Below, piece by piece: positions 8,691-17,276 of a stretch of 64,000 nt of DNA (the stretch's first letter is position 1; each line of letters opens with the position of its first letter). Made by a program: the position numbers and the translations under genes. The notes beneath the pieces were generated by a model, which did not search any database, had not been told where the DNA came from, and was given only the letters and a program-made list of their open reading frames with translations. Source of the DNA: Myxococcaceae bacterium (GTDB taxonomy: Bacteria > Myxococcota > Myxococcia > Myxococcales > Myxococcaceae); NCBI GenBank assembly GCA_017881265.1, contig JADGRA010000068.1, positions 1 through 64,000 of the forward strand, read 5' to 3'.

Positions 8691-10388
8691 ATGGGACTTC
8701 CCAAGGCCGCGCGCGTGTGCAGTCTCCTTCCCCTGCTGCTGGTGCTGGCGGGCTGTCCGGCCGCAAACGTGGGCGGAGGGACGATGGACTCGGGCCTGCC
8801 CCCCGGTGACGGCGGTGGAAACCCCGACGGGGGCGGTCTGCCCGACGGCGGTGGCAGCCCCGACGGGGGCGGTCTGCCCGATGGCGGGGGCGGGACTCCA
8901 GACGGCGGCGGTACCCCGGACGGAGGGGGCACGCTGCCGGATGGTGGAGTGGCCCTGGCCATCACCACCTTCGGCGTCCACGGCACCCGCGACTCTCTCT
9001 ACGTCGACCCGGCCTTCACCAAGACAAGACTGGCGGCCATTCAGGCAGCCGGCGGGCTGACGGCGGACCCCAACTTCGCGCCGGCGGTGGTGGGCTCTGT
9101 GTACGCCTCGCCGCTCTTCCTGGAAAACGGGCTGAACGGCAAGGACGTTCTCTTCGTGGCCACCGAGGAGAACAACGTCTACGCCATCGACGCCGCCGCT
9201 GGCACGGTGCTGTGGAACCGAGCGCTCGGCGCCGGGGTCCCCTCAAATCAGTTCGGCTGCGGCAACATCAACCCGCTCGGCATCACCAGTACCCCCGTGC
9301 TGGATGTCACGCGACGGGAGCTAGTGCTGGTGGGGACGCTGGAGGTGGGCGCGGGCCTCCCCCACCACATTGTCTACGGCCTCTCCATCGACGACGGGCA
9401 CACGCTGTGGAGCATCGACCTCGACAACACCGTCTCCGGGTTCGACACCAAGTACCAGGGGCAGCGTGCCGGACTCCTCATCCTCAACGACGTCGTCTAC
9501 ATCCCATTCGGCGGGTACGACGGCGACTGCGGGGACAACTGGGGCTACGTCATGGGCATCCCGTTATCCAGCGCCCCAACTGGCCTCTTCAAGTACCAGA
9601 CCCCGGGCCGTGGCGCGGCCATCTGGGCGCCCAACGGCCTCGCCACCGACGGGACCTCCCTGTTTGCCGTTACCGGGAATGGAGAGAGCGGCGAGACGGT
9701 CTGGTCGCAGGGGGACTCGGACGCGTTGCTTCGGCTCGACGCCGCCGCCCTCACCTTCAGCGGAAACACGGCGGACTTTTGGACCCGCACCGACTGGCAA
9801 GCGCTGTCGAGAGCCGACTTGGACTTAGCAAGCAACGGCACGACACTCTTCGAGTTGCCCGGGGCTGGCTCGGGTCACCTGGCGCTGGTCCTTGGAAAGC
9901 TAAAGGCCGCCTACCTCATCGACCGCACCAACATGGGGGGCATCACCGACACCCCGCTTGCCCATCTGGATGGGGTGGCCACCGCAGATGCCAGCGGTGG
10001 CATGGCCACCTATGCAACAGCGTCGGGCCGCTACGTCGTCTACAACGCCCCCTGCGGCACCGGTGGAAACGCCCTGGGCGGCCTCAAAGTGACACCGGGC
10101 AGCCCGCCGACGGTGACTCAGGCCTTCTGCGTCAGCCAAGGGGCGAGCGGCCAGGACCAGGGCGGCTCCCCCATCGTCACCACCAGCGACGGTAGCGCCG
10201 ATGCGGTTGTCTGGGGCCTGGGCGCCTACGGGGACAACAAGCTGCATGCGGTGGACGGGGAGACCGGCGCCGCCATCGTCACCTCCACCGCTATGCCCAA
10301 CCTCATCCACTGGGTCGCGCCACTGGTGGCGAAGGGCAGCCTCTACGTTCCCGTCAACGGGCGGGTGTACGCGTTCCGGGTGCGGTGA
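8691..10388 (+). CDS. PQQ-like beta-propeller lipoprotein with Asp/Gly/Pro linker
   Basis: 565 residues from ATG 8691. The signal ends in LLLVLAGC, a lipobox. Residues about 30-80 form a linker of repeated PDGGG units (nucleotides about 8795-8940), then a beta-propeller of PQQ/WD40-like blades: VLFVATEENNVYAIDAAAGT, LVGTLEVGAGLPHHIVYGLS, DNKLHAVDGETGAAIVTS and a final SLYVPVNGRVYAFRVR. The family often binds quinone in dehydrogenases or acts as a scaffold. No dehydrogenase haem or quinone ligands are obvious, so a surface binding role is favoured. Ends facing the gene at 10575. Confidence 0.85.
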   Translation: MGLPKAARVCSLLPLLLVLAGCPAANVGGGTMDSGLPPGDGGGNPDGGGLPDGGGSPDGGGLPDGGGGTPDGGGTPDGGGTLPDGGVALAITTFGVHGTRDSLYVDPAFTKTRLAAIQAAGGLTADPNFAPAVVGSVYASPLFLENGLNGKDVLFVATEENNVYAIDAAAGTVLWNRALGAGVPSNQFGCGNINPLGITSTPVLDVTRRELVLVGTLEVGAGLPHHIVYGLSIDDGHTLWSIDLDNTVSGFDTKYQGQRAGLLILNDVVYIPFGGYDGDCGDNWGYVMGIPLSSAPTGLFKYQTPGRGAAIWAPNGLATDGTSLFAVTGNGESGETVWSQGDSDALLRLDAAALTFSGNTADFWTRTDWQALSRADLDLASNGTTLFELPGAGSGHLALVLGKLKAAYLIDRTNMGGITDTPLAHLDGVATADASGGMATYATASGRYVVYNAPCGTGGNALGGLKVTPGSPPTVTQAFCVSQGASGQDQGGSPIVTTSDGSADAVVWGLGAYGDNKLHAVDGETGAAIVTSTAMPNLIHWVAPLVAKGSLYVPVNGRVYAFRVR

Positions 10389-10535
10389 CCCTGGGCGCTC
10401 GGGGGCGTCCGCCTCGGACCCCGAACGGCTCGCCCGCTATGGCGCTGCCCCCGGGGCGGCACGGTGCATGCCCTTGGGCAACCCCGGCCGGGCGCCGCGA
10501 CCGCGCCCGGCTCGGGCTCTTCTTCAGCCCCGGGC

Positions 10536-10557
10536 GCCGTCCCCAACCGGGGGCGGC
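10536..10557. terminator. Candidate bidirectional terminator hairpin
   Basis: GCCG-T-CCCC, a four-base loop AACC, then GGGG-G-CGGC form an eight-pair stem with one unpaired base on each side. It lies in the 186-base gap between the convergent genes ending at 10388 and 10575. No clear T-tract follows. Confidence 0.45.
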
Positions 10558-10574
10558 GTCCGGAAAAGGCACGG

Positions 10575-11420
10575 CTAGTTGGTCGAGACCGCGACCGAGT
10601 AGCTGCCGCAGCCCGACCACACAAAGAGCGCTCCGGCATTGCTGTAGGGCGCCGTGTAGTTGCCACTCGTCGCCACCGTCCGACGGGCTTCCAGCTGGCC
10701 GCTCGTGAAGAACCCGCTGCAGTTGTTGTCGAACACCAGGGTGCGGAAGTCCACCTCGGCGGTGTAGGCGAAGTAGTCGCTGCTGCCGTTCCCGCTCGCC
10801 GTTGCAGAGATTTCCTCTTTGGCGAAGCCGTTGATGGTCCCGCCCGTGGTGGTCGTGGTGACGGTGATGTTGCCGCTCAGGGTGCCAGTCTCCGAAACGG
10901 TGGAGCCACTTCCGCTGTAGTCAATGACGATGGTGATGTTCCACGTCACGTTGTCGGTGCTGGCGGTGAGGGTACCGTTAATGCTGCAGGTGTAGCCGGT
11001 CGTCCCTCCGCTGCAGTCGCAGTGGTTGTAGGTGAGGGAGCTGGCGGTCTCGGTGTAGCAGTTGGCGGCGAGCGCTCCACTCCGCAAGCCCGCCTTCGCC
11101 TTGGACACCATCGCCTCGGCAGAGGCGAAGTGCGGATTCGGCGTCGGCGCCAGCGCTGCCGGCAACGCTTCGGTGGTGATGGTGGTGGCGAGTTCCGGGG
11201 CGCTCGCCGCCTGGGCCGAGTTCCCGGACGTCGCTGCGACGACGACCTGGTTCGACGTGGTCTGCGCGTCCGTAGCAGCCGTTTGTTGCTGGGTGGTGGG
11301 TGTCGAGCCGCTGCCGTACGTGAACGTCTTGCTGGGCGGAGGCTGGACACCATTGCTGCCGGTGCCGCTGCTACAGGCCACGAGCGCTGCGCTGGCAATC
11401 AAGCCGAGAATCTTCTTCAT
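10575..11420 (-). CDS. Putative lipoprotein
   Basis: 281 residues. Starts MKKILGLIASAALVAC, a short lipoprotein signal with the lipid Cys at residue 16. About 80 Ser/Thr/Gln/Ala-rich residues follow, then a Cys-containing beta-rich domain (NCYTETASSLTYNHCDCSGG, TCSINGTL, TVSETGTLSGNITVT). Unusually low in charged residues and high in Thr/Ser, as for an extracellular domain. No family recognised. Confidence 0.7.
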   Translation of the reverse strand: MKKILGLIASAALVACSSGTGSNGVQPPPSKTFTYGSGSTPTTQQQTAATDAQTTSNQVVVAATSGNSAQAASAPELATTITTEALPAALAPTPNPHFASAEAMVSKAKAGLRSGALAANCYTETASSLTYNHCDCSGGTTGYTCSINGTLTASTDNVTWNITIVIDYSGSGSTVSETGTLSGNITVTTTTTGGTINGFAKEEISATASGNGSSDYFAYTAEVDFRTLVFDNNCSGFFTSGQLEARRTVATSGNYTAPYSNAGALFVWSGCGSYSVAVSTN

Positions 11421-11915
11421 GAGGAAACCTTCCTTTGCCGGACAGTGTCCGGATGTCTTCGTGTCTCGAGCAGGTCGCGCCGCGCGTGGTTGGCACGGAC
11501 GTCCCCCCCCACAAGTGTCGGCGCCCGAGCCCCGCTGCGGCAACAAGAATTCGACCCTACCCAGCGGATGCACTGTCGCCCGGTGAACCCCCCGGGCAGG
11601 GTCGCTGGCGACCACGGCCTGCGGCTGACACCACGCGCCAAGCGTTCGACGGCATCGGAATGTTTCTCTCAAGACGTGTCGGCACCCCCGCAGAAGCCGC
11701 CTTTCGCGCCTGAAGAAGGAGGTGGCCTCGGGACACGCTGGACGGTTCCTGCTCTGGGACGCGTTCGCTTCTCGCAAGAGACCTCGTGAATAAAGCGCAC
11801 CCCCCGGGCGCGTCGTTGCGCCGGCCAGTCCAGCAACTTCTTCCCGGCTTCAAGTGTTTGGACGTTCAGCGTCCCCCACGGGCAGCTGCAACCCTGCAAG
11901 AAACGAAAGGCCCCC
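11421..11915. other. Intergenic region without recognised gene
   Basis: About 495 bases between divergent lipoprotein genes. Open frames here are Arg/Pro-rich shadows without ribosome-binding sites. It presumably holds both promoters, but no convincing -35/-10 pair was found. Confidence 0.4.
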
Positions 11916-12908
11916 ATGTCCCGCGAACCCAAGAGGCTCCTCGCGTCAGCCACAGTGCTCTGCGTCAGCGGCCTTCTGGTCTTTGCCTGCTCGACGTCGA
12001 CGTCGACGTCGACCACGTCCCAGGCATGCGCAGACGTGGCGCAGGCGCGCTGTCAGAAGCTCCAGCAGTGTAACCCCCAGGGTCTCCTCAACACCTATGG
12101 CGACCTGGCAAGCTGCGCGTCCACGCAAGCCTCCACCTGCGTCAGTAACCTTTCCGCCCCGGGCACTGCCAACACGCCGGAGCACACCGAGGGCTGCGCC
12201 CAGGCGACGCCGTCGCAAAGCTGCGACGACTACGCCCTGGGCACCCTCCCGACAGCCTGCCAGCCGCCGGCCGGGCCGCGCGACGCTGGCAGTGTGTGCG
12301 CGGTCTCCGGGCAGTGTGCCACCGCCAACTGCCTCATCCAGAAGACGTCTGTCTGCGGCACGTGCGCACCCGCGCCAGGGGCCGGGGACTCCTGCTTCAA
12401 CCAGAGCTGCGGCCTGGGCCTCGTCTGCGACAAAATCACCGTGACGTGCGCGGCGCCGGTGTCCGCCTCCGGCGCCTGCGATGATTCGAGCGCCTGCGCC
12501 CCGGGGCTGACCTGCCTCGGCAACACCGCGAGTGCGCTCGGGGCCTGCGTGCCCCTGGCCACGCTGGGCGCAAATTGCGACCTCACCGACGGCGGGAGCC
12601 GGTGTGACGGCCGCTTCGGGCTGTACTGCAACGTCCAGGCGGGCAGGGTCTGCGCGCCGGTGGCGACCGCGACGGCCTCGCAGCCCTGCGGCACCATCGA
12701 CGGCGGTGTCATCGAGTGCGTGGCCAGCGCCTTCTGCCAGAAGTCCGGCAACTCGAAGTCGGGCACCTGCGTCCCGCCCGCCGCCGAGGGCTCGGGCTGC
12801 GACACCGTCAACGGCCCCATCTGCGCCGCGCCCGCGCGCTGCGTGCTCAGCGTGGAGGGTGGAACGACGGGCACCTGCCAGGCCATCGTCCCCGAAAACT
12901 GCAACTGA
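11916..12908 (+). CDS. Cys-rich lipoprotein (Dickkopf-like Cys repeats)
   Basis: 330 residues. The signal runs to LLVFAC, and the next residues are a Ser-Thr dipeptide repeat coded by a GACGTC-type microsatellite (about 11993-12018). The rest carries over 30 Cys residues in repeated modules such as GSVCAVSGQCATANCL, GDSCFNQSCGLGLVCD and GACDDSSACAPGLTCLG. This is the Dickkopf/EGF-like pattern frequent in myxobacterial surface lipoproteins. Probably a disulphide-stabilised extracellular protein involved in adhesion or as a structural surface element; partner unknown. Confidence 0.8.
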   Translation: MSREPKRLLASATVLCVSGLLVFACSTSTSTSTTSQACADVAQARCQKLQQCNPQGLLNTYGDLASCASTQASTCVSNLSAPGTANTPEHTEGCAQATPSQSCDDYALGTLPTACQPPAGPRDAGSVCAVSGQCATANCLIQKTSVCGTCAPAPGAGDSCFNQSCGLGLVCDKITVTCAAPVSASGACDDSSACAPGLTCLGNTASALGACVPLATLGANCDLTDGGSRCDGRFGLYCNVQAGRVCAPVATATASQPCGTIDGGVIECVASAFCQKSGNSKSGTCVPPAAEGSGCDTVNGPICAAPARCVLSVEGGTTGTCQAIVPENCN

Positions 12909-12956
12909 AACGAACGCCCGGGGCTTCTGGGCGGGACGTGCGCACCCCCCCCGCAG

Positions 12957-12993
12957 CCCCTTGCAAGGGGGGGAACCCGGGGGGGGTTCCTTT
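12957..12993 (+). terminator. Candidate terminator hairpins
   Basis: Two adjacent palindromes lie after the Cys-rich lipoprotein gene. CCCCTTGCAAGGGG is at 12957-12970. GGAACCC (12972-12978), a five-G loop and GGGTTCC (12984-12990) form the second hairpin, and TTT follows. The second fits a short intrinsic terminator. Confidence 0.45.
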
Positions 12994-13060
12994 GTCAGCG
13001 GCCCCATGCCCGGGCTATTCCCCTGCCCAAGGCGGAACCTCGCGACAAAGGCGGCACCCC

Positions 13061-13933
13061 ATGCCACAGGCAGCCCTGCCGGACGTCTCGGACACCGCGC
13101 GCTGGGTGGCGTACTACCGTGCGCTCGAGTCGGAGCGGCCCGACGCACTCTTCCGGGACCCCTTCGCCCGACGTCTGGCCGGGGAGCGCGGCCGGGCGAT
13201 GGCCGAGAGCATGCCGGGGGCGGTGGGCGCCAACTCCTGGCCCATGGTGGTCCGCACCAGCCTCATCGATGAACTCATCCTACAGTCCATCGCCGAAGGG
13301 GCAGACCGCGTCCTCAACCTGGCCGCCGGGCTGGACACCCGACCCTACCGGCTGCCGCTGCCCGCCTCGCTAAGTTGGGTCGAGGCCGACTTGCCCGCCA
13401 TCCTCGCCGAGAAGCAGCGGCTGCTCGGCGGAGAAACACCCGTCTGCGCGCTGCGCCGGGAGAGTGTCGACCTGACGCAGCCAGCGGCGCGGAGGGCCTT
13501 CCTCGACGGGGCCCTCCAGGGCGCCCATCGCGCCCTGGTGCTGACCGAGGGACTCCTCATCTATCTCGACCCGCAGGAGGTCCGCGAGCTCGCCGGGGAC
13601 CTGGCCGACCAGCACGCGATTGCCTACTGGATGCTCGACCTCGCCTCCCCCGCCATCCTCCGGATGCTGCGCCGGCGGACGCGTCGCCGGCTGGGCGAGG
13701 GCGCTCAGATGAAATTTGCCCCGGCCGAGGGCGTGCGCTTCTTCGAGGCGCTCGGCTGGACGCCGCTCGACGTCCGCCCCTACCTGCAGGAGGCCGCTCG
13801 GCTGAAGCGTCTGCCCGGGTTGCTGCGCCTCTTCGCGCGACTGCCGCCAGCGGATGCGCGCAACCCCGGACGACGGCCCTGGTCCGCGGTGGTGCGCTTC
13901 GGCCGGCCGGCGGCCCCGGCCCGGGGCCCGTGA
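13061..13933 (+). CDS. Class I SAM-dependent methyltransferase (PPM1/TcmP-LCMT family)
   Basis: 290 residues. It shows the leucine carboxyl methyltransferase/TcmP O-methyltransferase layout: SDTARWVAYYRALESERPDALF with FRDPFARRLAG at the N-terminus, the SAM loop LNLAAGLDTRPYRL around residue 90, the acidic strand WVEADLPAIL, and LVLTEGLLIYLDPQEV. Length is right for the family, which methylates carboxyl or hydroxyl groups, often on polyketide products. Substrate unknown. Its stop codon directly abuts the stop of the GH5 gene on the other strand. Confidence 0.88.
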   Translation: MPQAALPDVSDTARWVAYYRALESERPDALFRDPFARRLAGERGRAMAESMPGAVGANSWPMVVRTSLIDELILQSIAEGADRVLNLAAGLDTRPYRLPLPASLSWVEADLPAILAEKQRLLGGETPVCALRRESVDLTQPAARRAFLDGALQGAHRALVLTEGLLIYLDPQEVRELAGDLADQHAIAYWMLDLASPAILRMLRRRTRRRLGEGAQMKFAPAEGVRFFEALGWTPLDVRPYLQEAARLKRLPGLLRLFARLPPADARNPGRRPWSAVVRFGRPAAPARGP

Positions 13934-15223
13934 CTACGGGAAGCTCTGCAGGTGCGCCTGGTACGTCTTGCCGTAGGTGCCATTCGGGGTCCCGGTGTAG
14001 TCGGAGACGAGGACCAGGCACGTCCCGCTCCAGTCATCCCAGGTCCAGCCGAGGTAGCTGGCGTTGTGGCCGTCCAGCCACGACATGACGCTGGTGATGA
14101 AGCCGCCCGCGCAGTCGTCCTCGCCAATCTCGGTGGCGATGAGGGGGTGCGCCGCGGCGGTGGGGGCGACGTTGGCGTCGAAGCAGCTGGTGCTGTTGCA
14201 GGTGTTGAAGTTGTAGACGTGCCAGGCGGCGGCCAGGTTGTTGGCCGGGTCCGTCGGCATGTGGGCGTCCCACTGGCTCAAGCTGTTGGAGTAGGTGACG
14301 CCGCCCAGCACCACCAGGTTGGTGGCGCCGGCGTTGCGCACCGCCGTCACCAGCTCCTGCATCCCCGCCACCGGGTAGCTGACGCCGGAGCAGGTGCCTC
14401 CCGACTGCCAGCACGTCCAGGCCGCATTGGTGTCCTGGTTGTTGTCCGGGTACGGCTCATTGAAGAGTTCGAAAATGACTTCCCCGCGGTCCTTGAAGTA
14501 GCCGGCCACCTCGCTCCAGAACGTCACCGAGTGGTCTCGGTCGGGCATCGGATTCTGTCCGGTTGCCGGCGTCGTCCCGGGTGCCGACCAGTGCAGCTCG
14601 AGGATGGGGTATAGGCCCTTGGCCGCCGCGCGCTGGGCGAAGTCGGCGATGGCGGCTTGGTAGGTCGCCCCGGCGTAGGCCGCCTTGACGCCGTTGATGG
14701 CGAGCCAGCAATCCTCGTTCAGCGGAATGCGGATGGCATTGGCGTGCCAGCTGCGGATGGCTTCAAGTGACGCGTCGTCCGAGGGACCGTCGAAGAGGCC
14801 ATTGCCCTGGATGCAGCTGTACTCGCTGCCGGCACGGCTGACCCCGCGCAGCTGCACCACCGCGCCCGAGGGGTCGACCAGCTTGTTGCCGGAGGCGCGC
14901 AGCGGCACCACCGTCCCACCGTCCGACGCCCCACTGCCCGGGCTGCTTCCACCGTCCGACGCCCCGCCGCCCGGGCTGCTTCCACCGTCCGACGCCCCGC
15001 CGCCCGGGCTGCTTCCGCCGTCCGACGCCCCGCCGCCCGGGCTGCTTCCGCCGTCCGGCGGCGGCCCGGCGTCGTGGTTTCCACCGGCCGCGCCGACGCC
15101 GGCGTCCGTACCGGGCGCCAGCGCTGCGTCACCGACGGTGCCGCCACAGCCAGCAAGGAGGCCAACCACAAGCAACGCGACACAGGTGCCGCGCGCGCGA
15201 GAGTCGAACGGAGACATGCGCAT
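13934..15223 (-). CDS. Glycoside hydrolase family 5 lipoprotein (cellulase-like)
   Basis: 429 residues. LLVVGLLAGC is a lipobox. About 75 residues of linker follow, with four near-identical 11-residue units of DGGSSPGGGAS type (about 14930-15060). Then comes a GH5 barrel: IRIPLNEDCW, YPILELHWSAP, the acid/base Glu in FELFNEPYP (about residue 256), the His-containing WHVYNFNTC, and the nucleophile Glu in ATEIGEDD (about residue 365). It likely cleaves beta-glucans or mannans at the cell surface. A second ATG six bases downstream is also possible. The linker repeat is a replication-slippage hotspot. Confidence 0.9.
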   Translation of the reverse strand: MRMSPFDSRARGTCVALLVVGLLAGCGGTVGDAALAPGTDAGVGAAGGNHDAGPPPDGGSSPGGGASDGGSSPGGGASDGGSSPGGGASDGGSSPGSGASDGGTVVPLRASGNKLVDPSGAVVQLRGVSRAGSEYSCIQGNGLFDGPSDDASLEAIRSWHANAIRIPLNEDCWLAINGVKAAYAGATYQAAIADFAQRAAAKGLYPILELHWSAPGTTPATGQNPMPDRDHSVTFWSEVAGYFKDRGEVIFELFNEPYPDNNQDTNAAWTCWQSGGTCSGVSYPVAGMQELVTAVRNAGATNLVVLGGVTYSNSLSQWDAHMPTDPANNLAAAWHVYNFNTCNSTSCFDANVAPTAAAHPLIATEIGEDDCAGGFITSVMSWLDGHNASYLGWTWDDWSGTCLVLVSDYTGTPNGTYGKTYQAHLQSFP

Positions 15224-15386
15224 GGCCGCGCACCGTAACAGCCGCGCGGACGACAAATGCGCATGCGCACTCGCACACACGTTGTTCCGAAAGCGGCCGT
15301 CTCATCTGCGTGAAAGAGTCCCGCGACACTGGCTTCGCGGAGCCCGGAAATTTCTCGTGCGGCCCGCGGCAGCCGAGCGTACCTGC

Positions 15387-15926
15387 TCAGCGCTCGAAGA
15401 GAATCGTCGGCTGCCCTTTGTACGTGGTGCGGCGAAACTCCCGGTAGCCGCATTTCTCCGCCACGCGGATGGACGCGACATTCTCGGGGCTGATGAGGCA
15501 CACCGTCCGCTGCGCAGGAAGGTTGGCGGCTCCCCACGCCAGCGCCGCACGGACGGCCTCCGTCGCAAAGCCCCGCCGATGTGCCCACGGCGCCAGCACC
15601 CAGCCCGACTCCGGCGTCGCCCCCAGCGGTGGGTCGAGGTCCCGCAGGAAGTCGCCCAGCCCAACCTCGCCGGCGAAGCGTCCGCTGGCCTTCTCCTCGA
15701 TGGCCCAGAAGCCGTACCCGAGGAGCGCCCAGTGCCCGACGTAGCGCAACAGGCGCATCCACACCTCGTCGCGGCCGAAGGCCTTGCCGCCAATGTAGCG
15801 GGCCACCTCGGCATCCCCCCACATGGCCGCGCACATATCCAAGTCGTCCAGTCGGTGGCCGCGAAGCAGGAGGCGCTCCGTCTCCACTCTCGGGATGGCG
15901 GTCGTCGTGTCGAGCAGGCCGGGCAT
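15387..15926 (-). CDS. GNAT family N-acetyltransferase (RimJ/RimL type)
   Basis: 179 residues. It has IPRVETERLLLRGHRLDD at the start, GFWAIEEKASGRFAGEVGL (beta 4), the acetyl-CoA loop WAHRRGFATEAVRAAL, and SPENVASIRVAEKCGYREF near the end, the standard RimJ/RimL order. Acetylates an amine (protein N-terminus or small molecule) in the cytoplasm. Start at 15926 aligns with family N-termini. It is divergent from the island promoter at 15.99 kb. Confidence 0.88.
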   Translation of the reverse strand: MPGLLDTTTAIPRVETERLLLRGHRLDDLDMCAAMWGDAEVARYIGGKAFGRDEVWMRLLRYVGHWALLGYGFWAIEEKASGRFAGEVGLGDFLRDLDPPLGATPESGWVLAPWAHRRGFATEAVRAALAWGAANLPAQRTVCLISPENVASIRVAEKCGYREFRRTTYKGQPTILFER

Positions 15927-15996
15927 GCGGCAAGGGCCTAGCAGGCCTGTCCCACGACGAGAAAGCCAGTCTACCAACGCCTGACATGAGTCGTAG

Positions 15997-16025
15997 TTGA
16001 AGTTCAATTGAGTTCTATATAGTAT
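15997..16025 (+). promoter_or_regulatory. Candidate promoter/operator for the relaxation-coupling pair
   Basis: An AT-rich patch in otherwise GC-rich DNA. TTGAAG (15997-16002), 17 bases, then TAGTAT (16020-16025) resembles a sigma-70 promoter. The -35 overlaps a perfect palindrome TTGAA-G-TTCAA (15997-16007), a possible operator. TGAGTTC (16009-16015) recurs in the candidate promoter at 34.3 kb. Confidence 0.4.
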
Positions 16026-16091
16026 TCGTATCAATCTGCCGGGCCCTTCCACCGCTCGACGCGCAGGCGCCCGGCTCCAGGAGCACATTGT

Positions 16092-17276
16092 ATGGAGACC
16101 CATCTGCCGGCAGCGTCCGGCCAGGACGTGCAAGGCGTCGTCGCGGACGGACGCCCCCGCCGGCTGCAGCAAGGCGACCGCGCGGTGCTGGCGCTGTTGG
16201 GGCTGTGCCGCTACCTCACGGGGGGCCAGGTGGTGGCGCTCGGCGTCGCCGGTCGGAGCGAGAAGGCCGTTGCCCGGCGGCTGCGCGGCCTGGCCGGCGA
16301 GGGCGCGTCGGCTCGGGCCCGACCCGCGCCGCTGCTGCGCGCGGTTCCCTACCGCACCTACGCCGGTGAGGCGGCACGTCTGTGGGGCCTCGGGCCGGCG
16401 GGCGCGGCGGCGGCGTCCCGGGAACTCGCCCGGGACGTGAAGGCCCTCCGCGCGGACGTGGGTGCCGTCTTCGCCGAGCACTTCGTGTGCCTGACGGACC
16501 TCTTCGTGCAGCTGGCGCGTCCCTATTTGGCCGCGGGCATCCCGCCGGCCGCCCTGCCCTTTCGCTGGAACGTCGCCGAGGACGTGGAGCTGCCCTGGCG
16601 CGAACCGGACGAGGCCGGGTGCGCCCGGGCACGCGTCATCCGCCCCGACGCGGTCCTGGAGGCGCCGGCCACCCGGAGACGCTTCTTCATCGAGTGCGAA
16701 ATGGGGACGCACACCCTCACTCCGCTGAGTCCAGACAAGCCGCAGGCCACCGTGCGCAAGCTCGAGCGCTACGACGCCTACGTCTCTGGCCTGGCCGACG
16801 TGCCGTCGCGGCGTTCCCACTACCAGCGCAAGTACCCCGACAGCTGGCCGTGCGAGGTGCTTTTCCTCGTCCGGAGCGAGAGCCGGCAGCGCGCCACCGA
16901 GGCCGCGCTGCTGGCCCGCCTCTCAGGCCTTGCCGGAACGCGGCTGACGGCCCGCGCCTTCACCCTGCAGCAGGCCGCCGCCCACTGTGCGGCGCACTCC
17001 CCACCCGCCCCGGCCCTGGGGCCGCCGGCGCCCGGAGGCCCGGACGCAGCGTCACCGCCGTGCGGCTTCTACGGCGAGGCCGAGCACGGCGCCGTCAAGG
17101 ACTTCGTCCTGGAGATGACGGCCGCGCTGGCCGAGGCCAACGCCCTGCTGCGCTGCCACGGCCTCGGCGCCATCCCCGGGCCCATGTCCAAGGCGCGCAT
17201 GCTGGACTTCCTCCGCAAGGCGCACGCCCAGATGCAGAGGCGACGGACGCCCGCCCCTCCCCCCGCCCATGCCTAG
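16092..17276 (+). CDS. Replication-relaxation family protein
   Basis: 394 residues. The N-terminal ~110 residues look like two winged-helix modules (ALLGLCRYLTGGQVVALG, AVARRLRGLAGEGA). The middle has DAVLEA and RFFIECEMGTHTL, followed by KPQATVRKLERYDAYVSG. This matches the replication-relaxation family (PF13814), found on plasmids and conjugative elements beside coupling proteins, whose core resembles a PD-(D/E)xK nuclease-like fold. GGAG lies just upstream of the ATG. It overlaps the next gene by 8 bases, so the two are translationally coupled. No classical relaxase is present, so this may be the DNA-processing partner. The link to the element is inferred from the coupling-protein neighbour. 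Confidence 0.75.
   Translation: METHLPAASGQDVQGVVADGRPRRLQQGDRAVLALLGLCRYLTGGQVVALGVAGRSEKAVARRLRGLAGEGASARARPAPLLRAVPYRTYAGEAARLWGLGPAGAAAASRELARDVKALRADVGAVFAEHFVCLTDLFVQLARPYLAAGIPPAALPFRWNVAEDVELPWREPDEAGCARARVIRPDAVLEAPATRRRFFIECEMGTHTLTPLSPDKPQATVRKLERYDAYVSGLADVPSRRSHYQRKYPDSWPCEVLFLVRSESRQRATEAALLARLSGLAGTRLTARAFTLQQAAAHCAAHSPPAPALGPPAPGGPDAASPPCGFYGEAEHGAVKDFVLEMTAALAEANALLRCHGLGAIPGPMSKARMLDFLRKAHAQMQRRRTPAPPPAHA

Noticed and set aside
11669-12073. Short frames around the start of the Cys-rich lipoprotein
   Set aside because: No ribosome-binding sites, no family features, and they overlap a strong gene.
14930-15060. Regular 33-base repeats as a CRISPR-like array
   Set aside because: No spacers; the units code a continuous protein linker.
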